Notes under the pieces: model-generated
The model's database searches: none
What the model saw: only the letters and a program-made list of their open reading frames with translations
Told to the model about the DNA's origin: nothing
Position numbers and translations under genes: made by a program
Part shown: piece by piece, positions 8,097 to 15,634 of the stretch
Layout: the number at the start of each line of letters is the position of its first letter
Numbering within the stretch: position 1 is the stretch's first letter
Assembly (NCBI GenBank): GCA_046259385.1
Contig: JBJYWI010000253.1
Span: 1-17,887, forward strand
Length of the DNA stretch: 17,887 nt
Direction: 5' to 3'
DNA from: CAVWDI01 sp046259385
GTDB taxonomy: Bacteria; Chloroflexota; Anaerolineae; Anaerolineales; UBA4823

Positions 8097-8917
8097 CGGT
8101 CATTCAATCCATTATCCTTGGAATTATTCAAGGTATCACAGAATTTTTACCCATTTCGAGTTCTGGACATCTTGTTATCGTGCCATATTTACTTGGCTGG
8201 GATATCCCAGACACTGAAGCGTTTGTATTCAATGTTCTCGTGCAAGTTGCCTCATTGTTTGCAGTAATCTTCTATTTTTGGAGCGAATTATTAGAAATCG
8301 GAAAAGAAATGTGGGCAGGTTTGCTAAACAAATCACCTTTGAATTCTGAAAAATCACGATTGGGATGGTTGCTGATATTAGCGACAATCCCTGCAGGTCT
8401 CATTGGATTTATTCTCCGGAGTCTCGTGAAACAAGCTTTTGCCAGTCCAATAATCGTAGCTTTTTCATTGCTATTGACTGCAGGATTGTTACTTCTGGCA
8501 GAAGTATCTGGTAAAAGAACAAAGAGAATAAACCAGATAGACTGGTGGGATTCTTTGTGGATCGGTCTATTTCAAGTTCTTGCCGTATTTCCAGGAGTGT
8601 CTCGTTCAGGCGCGACGATTTCTGCTGGAATGATGCGTGATCTTAAACGACCTGAATCAGCTAGATTTGCGTTCTTAATGTCAGTGCCAATCATGCTGGC
8701 AGCGGGATTGAGTGCCACTTATGACCTGATCCAATTACCAAATATACTCGATTTAATTCTTACTTTTCTTCCAGGTTTCATTTCCTCAGCAATTGCAGGG
8801 TATATTTCTATTCGCTGGTTACTGAAATATCTCGCAAAAAATCCCCTTATTTTTTTTGCTCTTTACTGTGCTGCTCTGAGTATTTTTATTATTGTCTTCT
8901 ATTTAATTAATATCTGA
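8093..8917 (+). CDS. uppP: Undecaprenyl-diphosphatase
   Basis: A 274-residue polytopic membrane enzyme of the BacA/UppP family, which dephosphorylates undecaprenyl diphosphate so the lipid carrier can be reused for peptidoglycan and other envelope polymers. Characteristic motifs are QGITEFLPISSSGH (13-26), giving the (E/Q)xxxE signature with Gln13 and Glu17, and PGVSRSGAT (167-175) with the essential Arg171. About seven or eight hydrophobic helices span the protein. In other bacteria this family gives bacitracin tolerance. The ATG overlaps the tgt stop as ATGA, so translation is probably coupled to tgt. It is the last gene of the transcript, followed by a clear terminator. The window also encodes MurE, another peptidoglycan enzyme, but in a separate unit. 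Confidence 0.97.
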   Translation: MTVIQSIILGIIQGITEFLPISSSGHLVIVPYLLGWDIPDTEAFVFNVLVQVASLFAVIFYFWSELLEIGKEMWAGLLNKSPLNSEKSRLGWLLILATIPAGLIGFILRSLVKQAFASPIIVAFSLLLTAGLLLLAEVSGKRTKRINQIDWWDSLWIGLFQVLAVFPGVSRSGATISAGMMRDLKRPESARFAFLMSVPIMLAAGLSATYDLIQLPNILDLILTFLPGFISSAIAGYISIRWLLKYLAKNPLIFFALYCAALSIFIIVFYLINI

Positions 8918-8933
8918 AAATCTATTTTAGCTC

Positions 8934-8968
8934 TCTCGCTTAACTATTAACAGCGAGATTTTTTATTT
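8934..8968 (+). terminator. Rho-independent terminator of tgt-uppP
   Basis: TCTCGCT (8934-8940) pairs perfectly with AGCGAGA (8952-8958) around an 11-nt loop, followed by TTTTTTATTT. It lies 16 nt after the uppP stop. The loop and 3' arm overlap the last codons of the convergent ABC gene. No U-run follows on the minus strand, so it works in one direction only. Confidence 0.8.
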
Positions 8969-10760
8969 CTTCAATATACGCCAAACTCTGGTGACGGAAA
9001 TAAGTATTGTATAGTGATGCATACGCACCCCCGCTTTCCAATAGCTTTTCATGATTGCCTTCTTCGATTATCACCCCATTTTCCAGCACAATAATCCGAT
9101 CCGCAGCCCGAACTGTTGATAAACGGTGTGCAATGATCACACTTGTAGTGTCCTTGAGGATTAGATTCAGAGCTTGCTGAATCTGCCATTCGGTAAATGG
9201 ATCGATACTAGCTGTCGCCTCATCCAATATAAAGATTCCAGGCTTTTGAACCAGTACCCTTAGCAATGCCACGAGCTGGCGTTGGCCCATCGATAATAGA
9301 GAACCTCTTTCTCCGACTTCTGTCTCCAATCCTTTTGGGAGTGATTCTAACCATTGACCACCCCCAATTTTTTGGGAGATTAGATTAACATATTCGATAA
9401 CGTCCACCCCAGGGCAGGCATAACAAATATTTTCCAAAACTGATCCCGAAAACAGGAAAGGAATTTGCGAAACAATACCTAATTGCGATCTGTATTCCCT
9501 TAAGTTAAGTTTTCTAATATCTACCCCATCAATCAGCAATTCACCGTCTTGAAATTCGTAAAATCGGGCAATAAGTTTGGCAATCGAAGACTTTCCCGCA
9601 CCTGTATGTCCGACCAATGCGATCGTTTCTCCCGGTTTTATATTGAGATTAAATCCCTCTAATACGATATCTTTTTCTGAATAACGAAAATCTAAATTGA
9701 TAAAGGCAACCCCCCCTCGAAGATCTTGCACTGGAATACTATCAATTTGGTGAACCCTCGATTCAGCATCGATTAGTGCAAATACTCTTTCAGTAGCCGA
9801 AAGTCCTGACTGCACTTGTGCCCAAAAGGCGGATAAATTAAGGACAGGGAAAAAGAAAAGATCTAAACTCTGCAAAAATAAAAACCACGCACCTGCTGTA
9901 ACTAACCCGGTCACTGCACTAATACCCCCTATATATAAAAGGGATGCTGTTGCAATTCCACCCAAAACGTTAAGTACCGGAAACACAGATGACAGTACAA
10001 GTCCTCTCTGGACGTTTACACTATAGGATTGCTTGTTTATTACATCAAATTCCTCATAAATTCGAAATTCCTGCCGAAAATTTTTTGCAACAATTATCCC
10101 ACTCACAGTTTCTTTAATTGCTGAATTAACATTCGCCATTGCCCTCATACCCCTGCGGGTAACATATCGTGCTAAGCGTCGAAAACCTAATGCTGTAATG
10201 AATAATATTGGTAAAAATGCAAAAAGGAATAGCGAAAGCCGAAGATTAATAACAATCAGAATTACTCCAAGTATCAATGCTTGGATAATCTGAGAGAACA
10301 AATCTGTTATTAATACAACCGTCTGACCAAATTCCTGAGTATCAGAAGTAATTCTTGAAACAATTTTTCCAGATGAATATTCGTCAAAAAATGAGAGGTC
10401 ATGTCCAACGGAGGATTTAAATGAATCTACGCGAAGTTTATATACAATATCCCCTACAATCCTGACGACAAACTTGCGGCGGTAATAATTCGCTGTCCAA
10501 ACAATTATTCCCGCTGCCAATACAGAACCGCAGATAATTAAAATTTCAGTAATAGATATATCACCACCTAAAGCATCAAAACCTTTAGCGATTAATAAAG
10601 GAGTAGCAGCACCTGCAGAGGCAATCACCAGTAGCAATGAAGTTACAATAATTAATTGAGTGTTATAAGGTGAAAAATAATCAGCGATTCGTTTCACCAG
10701 TTGGCGGTCATCATACTGCCGGTCATAACTCTCTACATCTAATCCAGAAAAAAATCCCAT
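8940..10760 (-). CDS. ABC exporter half-transporter, subunit with canonical catalytic Glu and LSMGQ signature
   Basis: A 606-residue half-transporter: six-helix exporter transmembrane domain (about 25-325), then an ATP-binding domain with Walker A GHTGAGKS (384-391), Q-loop Gln432, signature LSMGQ (489-493), Walker B IFILDEATASID (509-520) with catalytic Glu514, and His545. The signature deviates from LSGGQ at its third position, while Walker B is intact. With its neighbour, whose catalytic Glu is Asp, it forms the known heterodimeric exporter pattern (TM287/288, BmrCD), where one of the two ATP sites is degenerate. The ATG lies 3 nt after the upstream gene's stop with only GAGAG as ribosome site, so coupling is likely. 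The cargo (drug, lipid or peptide) cannot be read from the sequence. Confidence 0.93.
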   Translation of the reverse strand: MGFFSGLDVESYDRQYDDRQLVKRIADYFSPYNTQLIIVTSLLLVIASAGAATPLLIAKGFDALGGDISITEILIICGSVLAAGIIVWTANYYRRKFVVRIVGDIVYKLRVDSFKSSVGHDLSFFDEYSSGKIVSRITSDTQEFGQTVVLITDLFSQIIQALILGVILIVINLRLSLFLFAFLPILFITALGFRRLARYVTRRGMRAMANVNSAIKETVSGIIVAKNFRQEFRIYEEFDVINKQSYSVNVQRGLVLSSVFPVLNVLGGIATASLLYIGGISAVTGLVTAGAWFLFLQSLDLFFFPVLNLSAFWAQVQSGLSATERVFALIDAESRVHQIDSIPVQDLRGGVAFINLDFRYSEKDIVLEGFNLNIKPGETIALVGHTGAGKSSIAKLIARFYEFQDGELLIDGVDIRKLNLREYRSQLGIVSQIPFLFSGSVLENICYACPGVDVIEYVNLISQKIGGGQWLESLPKGLETEVGERGSLLSMGQRQLVALLRVLVQKPGIFILDEATASIDPFTEWQIQQALNLILKDTTSVIIAHRLSTVRAADRIIVLENGVIIEEGNHEKLLESGGAYASLYNTYFRHQSLAYIEEIKNLAVNS

Positions 10761-10763
10761 ATA

Positions 10764-12527
10764 TTACTCTCTAAACAAATTTCGATATGCTGTGGATGAT
10801 TGCATCAACCCTTCATGTGTCCCGCTTGCAATCAATTTCCCATTTCTAATAACCAGAATTAAATCTGCCCATCTTATTTGAGATAACCTGTGGGTGATGA
10901 TTAAGGTAGTCCTCCCTTTCGCGGCTCTAAATATCGCTTGTTGGATTTTATCCTCGGTTGCGCTGTCGATTGCGCTGGTTGAATCATCAAGCACCAGAAT
11001 TTGCGGGTCGGTTAGCAATGCCCTGGCAATCGCGATACGCTGGCGTTCGCCACCAGAAAGTGTGACGCCTCGTTCTCCAACTACGGTCTCATATCCATTT
11101 TCTAAATGCGTGATAAAGTCATGAGCTTGTGCCTCAACCGCAACTTCTTGGTAATTATCTTTCGAAGAACCAGGTGAACTGAATGTGATATTCTCCGATA
11201 TTTTACGAGAGAAAAGGAAAATATCCTGCTCAATAATTGATATCGATTTTCTCAGAGATTCCAAGCTCCAATCACGGACATCCACACCATCGATTAATAC
11301 TTCCCCTTTGGTAGTGTCATAAGTCCGGTTCACCAATTTAACTAGGGTAGTCTTTCCCGAACCGGTTTGACCAACAATTGCGACTGTCATTCCCGGTCCA
11401 ACTTTGAATGATACATCTTCTAGGATTTTTTCCCCACGCTTGTACTCAAAATTAACGTTTTGAAATTCGATTTCCCCTTTCATAGGCCCGGTGTATCCTT
11501 CCAGGTTTTGATCCAATTCATTGCGTCGATTAATTAATTCCAATATCCTTCTCGCACCTGCAATGCCTGTAGATACCTGAGAATATGCAAAAAGGGAGAC
11601 AAAAGATGGAAACCTGAAGAGTTGGATCAAGCCAAAATAAGCGACCACATCCCCGACATCGATCAAACCAACTCGATAAAGATAAATCGCATGCAACAGA
11701 CCAGCTGCATTTGCAAAACCAATCAGCAACAAAGGGATGAAGCGTGCTTCAATATCTCCCTGACGAACAAAAGCATTGCGATAATTTTTTGCACTTTCCC
11801 CAAACTGGGCCACCTCATATTCTTCTTGGGCCATTCCTTTAACAGTTTCAACTCCGTCGATCGCCTCCGCTAACCTGGTATTTAACCTTCCAAACGCTTG
11901 TCTAACTTTTGTAGTCACAGGACTCAATTCATGAAGGTACTGCCAGATTGCTAAATAGTATGCGATGATAAATATGGCTGGGGTTAGCATTAGAGACAGG
12001 TGGTATCTGGGGGCGAGTATTAATGGCATGAACAAAAAAACCGCTGAACCAATAACAAGATTAATGCCAGGATTGAGCATCAAATTTATTTCCCTGACAT
12101 CATTAGTAGCTCTCGCCATCGTATCACCTACTGGCTGGAGACTGTGAAAAGCCATACTCTTGCCCAATAGGCTGACATATAATTCATTTCTAGTATCACG
12201 CTCTAACCTTTGACCCAGCAACTCAGCGCCAAAATTCCGAGAAAATTGAACAACCCCGCGCACAATCTGGCTGAGCGCCAGTAATATTGCTAACTGGATT
12301 AATGCGCTTGTGTTTGGTGGAGTTTCCAATACGGCATTGAATGCCATCCCCGTCAGAACCGGTATTAATGCGGCAAATCCTGCATTGCCAACTGCTCCCA
12401 AAAACATAATTAATACAATTGGCCAGTAGTGAAATATATGGGACACTAGCCAAGCGCTGACACTTCTGCGGTCAGTTTGGATTTCCTCATGTAAGCTAAA
12501 TTCCGTAGTTAATAGTGAAGTATTCAT
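10764..12527 (-). CDS. ABC exporter half-transporter, subunit with degenerate ATPase site
   Basis: A 587-residue partner of the downstream half-transporter. Transmembrane domain with six helices (about 30-330), then a nucleotide-binding domain with Walker A GQTGSGKT (386-393), Q-loop Gln434, canonical signature LSGGE (490-494), Walker B ILVLDDSTSAID (510-521) and His546. The residue after the Walker B aspartate is Asp515 instead of the catalytic Glu. In the dimer this site would combine with the LSMGQ signature of the other subunit, so both deviations fall in the same ATP site, as expected of a true heterodimer. The ATG at 12527 has no evident Shine-Dalgarno. It is the first gene of the two-gene unit, diverging from the FNT channel gene across 225 nt; I found no convincing promoter for it there. 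Confidence 0.93.
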   Translation of the reverse strand: MNTSLLTTEFSLHEEIQTDRRSVSAWLVSHIFHYWPIVLIMFLGAVGNAGFAALIPVLTGMAFNAVLETPPNTSALIQLAILLALSQIVRGVVQFSRNFGAELLGQRLERDTRNELYVSLLGKSMAFHSLQPVGDTMARATNDVREINLMLNPGINLVIGSAVFLFMPLILAPRYHLSLMLTPAIFIIAYYLAIWQYLHELSPVTTKVRQAFGRLNTRLAEAIDGVETVKGMAQEEYEVAQFGESAKNYRNAFVRQGDIEARFIPLLLIGFANAAGLLHAIYLYRVGLIDVGDVVAYFGLIQLFRFPSFVSLFAYSQVSTGIAGARRILELINRRNELDQNLEGYTGPMKGEIEFQNVNFEYKRGEKILEDVSFKVGPGMTVAIVGQTGSGKTTLVKLVNRTYDTTKGEVLIDGVDVRDWSLESLRKSISIIEQDIFLFSRKISENITFSSPGSSKDNYQEVAVEAQAHDFITHLENGYETVVGERGVTLSGGERQRIAIARALLTDPQILVLDDSTSAIDSATEDKIQQAIFRAAKGRTTLIITHRLSQIRWADLILVIRNGKLIASGTHEGLMQSSTAYRNLFRE

Positions 12528-12639
12528 TGGGTACGGACTTGTGATCTGGTTTTTGCATGCAGCGGCAAGGATACCACATAACTTTTTTTAGCCTGAATAG
12601 AAAAAAAGGTTGTCGGAGGAATTATTTTTGAAATCAAGC

Positions 12640-12673
12640 AATATGATATTTATGGTGGATTCAATATGATATT
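12640..12673 (+). promoter_or_regulatory. Tandem dyad operator-like sites upstream of the FNT gene
   Basis: Two identical 13-nt copies of CAATATGATATTT (12639-12651, 12662-12674) each contain the perfect odd palindrome AATAT-G-ATATT, 23 bp apart. Relative to the predicted transcript start near 12709 their centres fall at about -64 and -41, positions typical of activator sites. A third, imperfect copy, AATATGATT (12695-12703), overlaps the -10 element. The regulator is unknown. Confidence 0.45.
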
Positions 12674-12702
12674 TGACCCTAGTCAACCTGGGGAAATATG
12701 AT
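12673..12702 (+). promoter_or_regulatory. Promoter of the FNT-RAM operon
   Basis: TTGACC (12673-12678) and TATGAT (12697-12702), each one mismatch from consensus, are 18 nt apart. The -35 is part of the inverted repeat TTGAC-CCTA-GTCAA (12673-12686). The predicted start near 12709 leaves a leader of about 44 nt with AGGA 7 nt before the ATG. The rest of the 225-nt gap back to the ABC gene holds only a T7/A7 inverted stretch (12580-12612) of unclear meaning. Confidence 0.6.
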
Positions 12703-12752
12703 TAACTATGCCTTCGTTAAAATTTTCACAATAGTATTTACAGGAATTACCT

Positions 12753-13649
12753 ATGAGTACAGAAATTCGAATTGATGCTCTACTTCCAGCGGAAATGGCT
12801 ACCAGAGCAGAATATGTAGGAGTTCGAAAATCACAATCACCTTTTATAACCCTGTTTGCCCTTGCAGTTCTTGCAGGTGCATTTATTGCATTTGGGGCGA
12901 TATTCGCCACCACGATTATCTCTGGGGATATATATATTCAATCCTCATCAGGCGCAAACGAGTTGATTGCTGATCTTCCATTTGGTTTCAACAAATTATT
13001 GGCTGGGCTTGTATTTTGCCTTGGCTTAATTCTGGTTATTGTTGGAGGGGCTGAACTTTTTACGGGAAATAACTTAATTGTCATGGCATGGGCTAGTGGA
13101 AAAGTATCCACTTCAGCATTATTGCGAAATTGGTTTATTGTATATGCGGGGAATTTCCTCGGCGCGATCGGGACTGCTGTGCTTATTTTCGCCAGCAAGC
13201 AATATACATTTGGTAGTAACACGGTAGGAGCAACTGCCCTCAGTATCGCCCAAGGTAAAGTCGAATTAGGTTTTATCCAGGCGATTGCATTGGGCATTCT
13301 CTGCAATATACTGGTTTGCCTTGCTGTTTGGATGACTTTCAGTGCCCGCAGCACAATAGATAAAATCGCCGCTGTAATATTTCCAATTACAGCATTTGTT
13401 TCAGCTGGGTTTGAACACAGTATCGCAAATATGTACTTTGTATCAATTGGATTATTTATAAAGAGCTACGCTTCACCAGAATTCTGGTCATCAATAGGAA
13501 AAGTTCCAGCGGATTTTAATTCACTGACATGGGGAAGGTTTTTTATCAATAATCTAATACCAGTAACCATTGGTAATATAATAGGCGGCGCCATTTTTGT
13601 CGCCGGCATTTACTGGCTGATTTTTCTCCGCAAAAATAATTCGAAATAA
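12753..13649 (+). CDS. Formate/nitrite transporter (FNT) family channel
   Basis: A 298-residue member of the FNT family, pentameric channels of the inner membrane that pass small monovalent anions (formate, nitrite, hydrosulfide). Six hydrophobic helices are visible. Family signatures: the N-terminal LAGAFIAFGAIFAT (40-53), GGAELFTGNN (98-107), GILCNILVCLAVW (181-193), the central-histidine segment GFEHSIANMYF (219-229, His222 matching the pore His of FocA) and NNLIPVTIGNIIGG (266-279). A basic C-terminal tail follows. Whether formate, nitrite, HS- or lactate is the main substrate cannot be told from the sequence, and no pyruvate-formate lyase or nitrite reductase is nearby. It is first in a two-gene unit with a RAM-domain protein. 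Confidence 0.94.
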   Translation: MSTEIRIDALLPAEMATRAEYVGVRKSQSPFITLFALAVLAGAFIAFGAIFATTIISGDIYIQSSSGANELIADLPFGFNKLLAGLVFCLGLILVIVGGAELFTGNNLIVMAWASGKVSTSALLRNWFIVYAGNFLGAIGTAVLIFASKQYTFGSNTVGATALSIAQGKVELGFIQAIALGILCNILVCLAVWMTFSARSTIDKIAAVIFPITAFVSAGFEHSIANMYFVSIGLFIKSYASPEFWSSIGKVPADFNSLTWGRFFINNLIPVTIGNIIGGAIFVAGIYWLIFLRKNNSK

Positions 13650-13668
13650 ATAATTAAGAGGTAAGAAT

Positions 13669-13899
13669 ATGAAAGCCTATGTAATGATTGATGTCCGACC
13701 TGGAAGTATTCCTGAGGTAGTAGACAATCTCAGGAGAGTTGAGGGGGTAAGAGAAGCCAATATGACTTTCGGACCGTATGATGTAGTATCAGTAATAGAA
13801 ACAGAAGAGGTAAATGCTATAGGGCGGATGATTGCCAGAGAAATCCAGCCTATTCCCGGAATTCTGGATACTTTAACCTGCCTTGTGCTGGACAGTTAG
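13669..13899 (+). CDS. Stand-alone RAM (Lrp/AsnC ligand-binding) domain protein
   Basis: A 76-residue protein made only of the regulation-of-amino-acid-metabolism (RAM) fold found at the C-terminus of Lrp/AsnC regulators. Typical features are the starting strand MKAYVMIDVRPG, the turn VEGVREANMTFGPYDVV (24-40) and the closing strand ILDTLTCLVLD. There is no helix-turn-helix, so it is not itself a DNA-binding regulator; such modules form ring oligomers that bind amino acids, and some may modulate partner proteins. It follows the FNT gene by 19 nt with a good ribosome site (AAGAGG, 7 nt spacing) and is surely co-transcribed. A regulatory link to the channel is inferred from context only. Confidence 0.88.
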   Translation: MKAYVMIDVRPGSIPEVVDNLRRVEGVREANMTFGPYDVVSVIETEEVNAIGRMIAREIQPIPGILDTLTCLVLDS

Positions 13900-13922
13900 A
13901 CCGATTGCTTCATTATAAATAA

Positions 13923-13966
13923 GACATTATTAAATTGCCCAAATGTCACCTTTTTTGAGTGGGCAA
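13923..13966. terminator. Convergent terminator region between FNT-RAM and murE
   Basis: On the plus strand GACATT (13923-13928) pairs with AATGTC (13942-13947), followed by ACC and six T (13951-13956), a weak intrinsic terminator. A second, competing stem, TTGCCCA (13935-13941) with TGGGCAA (13960-13966), is followed on the minus strand by TTTAATAAT and could serve murE. The two stems cannot form together. Confidence 0.4.
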
Positions 13967-15514
13967 ATAAGGCATTTTCGGACCTGAAATACCAAGATGT
14001 TCTGCGATCGCTGCTTTCATCGCAATCCTATCATCCCAGGCATACTCTGTCTCGCCAAAGCACATCGATTGCTCGTGACCTTTCCCGAAAGCAACAACAA
14101 GGTCGCCCGGTATTGCTAGTCCAATTCCAAAGCGAATAGCATCTCCTCGATCTGGGATCCGCCAAAACGTTTTCCCTTCAATACCTGACCGGGAGATAAC
14201 GCCATCAGCCATTTCAGCAAGTATTTCATCTAATGATTCAATTCTTGGGTCTTCGGCTGTAAGTATCGTGATAGCTGACATATCCGCCGATATCTCAGCC
14301 ATCATTCTACGCTTTTCCTTATCACGCAAACCAGCCGATCCAAAAATTGAGATTATTCTTCCCTTTACTATAGTCCGCAGCAATTTCAATGCATTTTTCA
14401 ATGCGTTTGGAGTATGCGCAAAATCAACCATCGCAGTAAAATCCTGACCCATATCAATTCGTTCCATTCGGCCGGGGACCAGGCGTAGTTCTTCAATCCC
14501 GTTCTGAATTTGATTGTCCCGGAGTCCTATTAGCGCCTTTGTCACGCTGATCGCCGCTAAACAATTGGAAACATTAAAGGCACCAAGTAAATTCAATTTG
14601 ATAGGAATGGAAAATTTATCACCGTTGATGTTAATTCCATTACATATGAAAGTTGTTCCTTGTTCAGTAATTTTTACATTAGATGCATTTATATTCGCGC
14701 TTGGATCAAATCCATATGAGATTTGATCGGTTCCAGCGATATTTGACATAAATTGATACGACCTATCATCCATGTTTAACACTGCTGCGCGTGGTGTCGC
14801 AAATAGTTTTTTAGCACTCGAACGCAGGTTCTTTATCAATTTTCCCTTTGCCGCCAAATAGGCCTCATAAGTTCCATGGTAATCAAGATGTTCGTGTGCA
14901 ACGTTGGTGATTACCCCGATATCAAAGTCGATTGCTGTCACCCTTCCCTGTTCAAGACCATGTGAAGTTACTTCAATAATCACAGTTTTAATATCATTTT
15001 CCACCATTGTCGCGAGATAGCGCTGAATTTCATCAGCACCTGGTGTCGTAACATGGAAACCGGTATCCAGTGTTTTATCTCCGATAACAGCCTGGATGGT
15101 TGATACCAGCCCGGTTTTTATCCCGGAGTAGGCTAGAATTTCAAATATCAGGTTTGCGGTAGTTGTTTTGCCGTCTGTACCGGTTATCCCTATCATCAAT
15201 AAATTTTTCGATGGGAAATCATAGAATGCTGACGAAAGATATGCAAGAGCTTTTCGGCTATCGTCAACTTGAACGTAAAGGGGTAAAGATTTATATTCAG
15301 GGTCACTACCGATTACAGCTGCTGCACCCCGTTGAAAAGCATCATTAAGAAATTTATGACCATCCGTCGTCCCACCTTTTATCGCAATAAATAAATTTCC
15401 CTCCTTGACTTTTCTCGAATCCTGAGTTATCCCATTAATATCAATCTCGGGAATTGAATTATTAGGTTGAACAGGAACTTTATTAAATAACTCTGGCAGT
15501 CTTTTATAACTCAT
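13946..15514 (-). CDS. murE: UDP-MurNAc-tripeptide synthetase (MurE ligase)
   Basis: A 522-residue Mur ligase that adds the third, usually diamino, residue to UDP-MurNAc-L-Ala-D-Glu in the cytosol. Features: N-terminal UDP-binding domain with DSRKV.EGNLFIA (32-44), ATP loop TGTDGKTT (111-118), EVTSHGL (181-187), HEHLDYHG (207-214), the probable carbamylated Lys223 in YLAAKGKL, VDFAHTPNAL (363-372) and GKGHE (477-481 region). The substrate-selecting motif, DNPR in meso-diaminopimelate enzymes, reads EDPR (421-424), so the added amino acid cannot be assumed to be meso-DAP; several Chloroflexota use ornithine. The ATG has no Shine-Dalgarno but lies about 48 nt behind a good promoter. It stands apart from any mur/fts cluster in this window, directly after the F0 genes. 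Confidence 0.96.
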   Translation of the reverse strand: MSYKRLPELFNKVPVQPNNSIPEIDINGITQDSRKVKEGNLFIAIKGGTTDGHKFLNDAFQRGAAAVIGSDPEYKSLPLYVQVDDSRKALAYLSSAFYDFPSKNLLMIGITGTDGKTTTANLIFEILAYSGIKTGLVSTIQAVIGDKTLDTGFHVTTPGADEIQRYLATMVENDIKTVIIEVTSHGLEQGRVTAIDFDIGVITNVAHEHLDYHGTYEAYLAAKGKLIKNLRSSAKKLFATPRAAVLNMDDRSYQFMSNIAGTDQISYGFDPSANINASNVKITEQGTTFICNGININGDKFSIPIKLNLLGAFNVSNCLAAISVTKALIGLRDNQIQNGIEELRLVPGRMERIDMGQDFTAMVDFAHTPNALKNALKLLRTIVKGRIISIFGSAGLRDKEKRRMMAEISADMSAITILTAEDPRIESLDEILAEMADGVISRSGIEGKTFWRIPDRGDAIRFGIGLAIPGDLVVAFGKGHEQSMCFGETEYAWDDRIAMKAAIAEHLGISGPKMPYLPTQKR

Positions 15515-15568
15515 TAAAAAAATATTTCGCGATAATTATTCTACTTAAAAAGAAAATCGCCCAGAGGA

Positions 15569-15597
15569 TTTATAACACTCCAGACGTTTTTCCTCAA
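15569..15597 (-). promoter_or_regulatory. Promoter of murE
   Basis: Reading the minus strand, TTGAGG (15597-15592) is followed after exactly 17 nt by TATAAA (15574-15569), with TG one base before the -10, an extended -10 element. The predicted start is near 15562, about 48 nt before the murE ATG. This gives murE its own promoter in the 120-nt gap after the ATP synthase genes. No clear terminator for the F0 unit is visible in that gap, so read-through is also possible. Confidence 0.6.
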
Positions 15598-15634
15598 TCT
15601 CAAAATTTTTCTTTTTTAATTAATTCAGTGATCT

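Noticed and set aside
12580..12612. T7/A7 inverted stretch as a terminator between ABC and FNT genes
   Set aside because: The two genes diverge here, so no transcript needs to end, and the stem is all A/U with a bulge.
12615..12669. Short TTG-started reading frame behind GGAGGA upstream of the FNT gene
   Set aside because: It lies upstream of the predicted FNT transcript start and runs through the operator repeats; 13 codons with no recognisable features.
12938..13354. 138-codon antisense reading frame across the FNT gene
   Set aside because: It is the complement of a well-supported channel gene; its composition (many Thr, Ala, Pro, Asn) is a reflection of the coding strand, with no domain.
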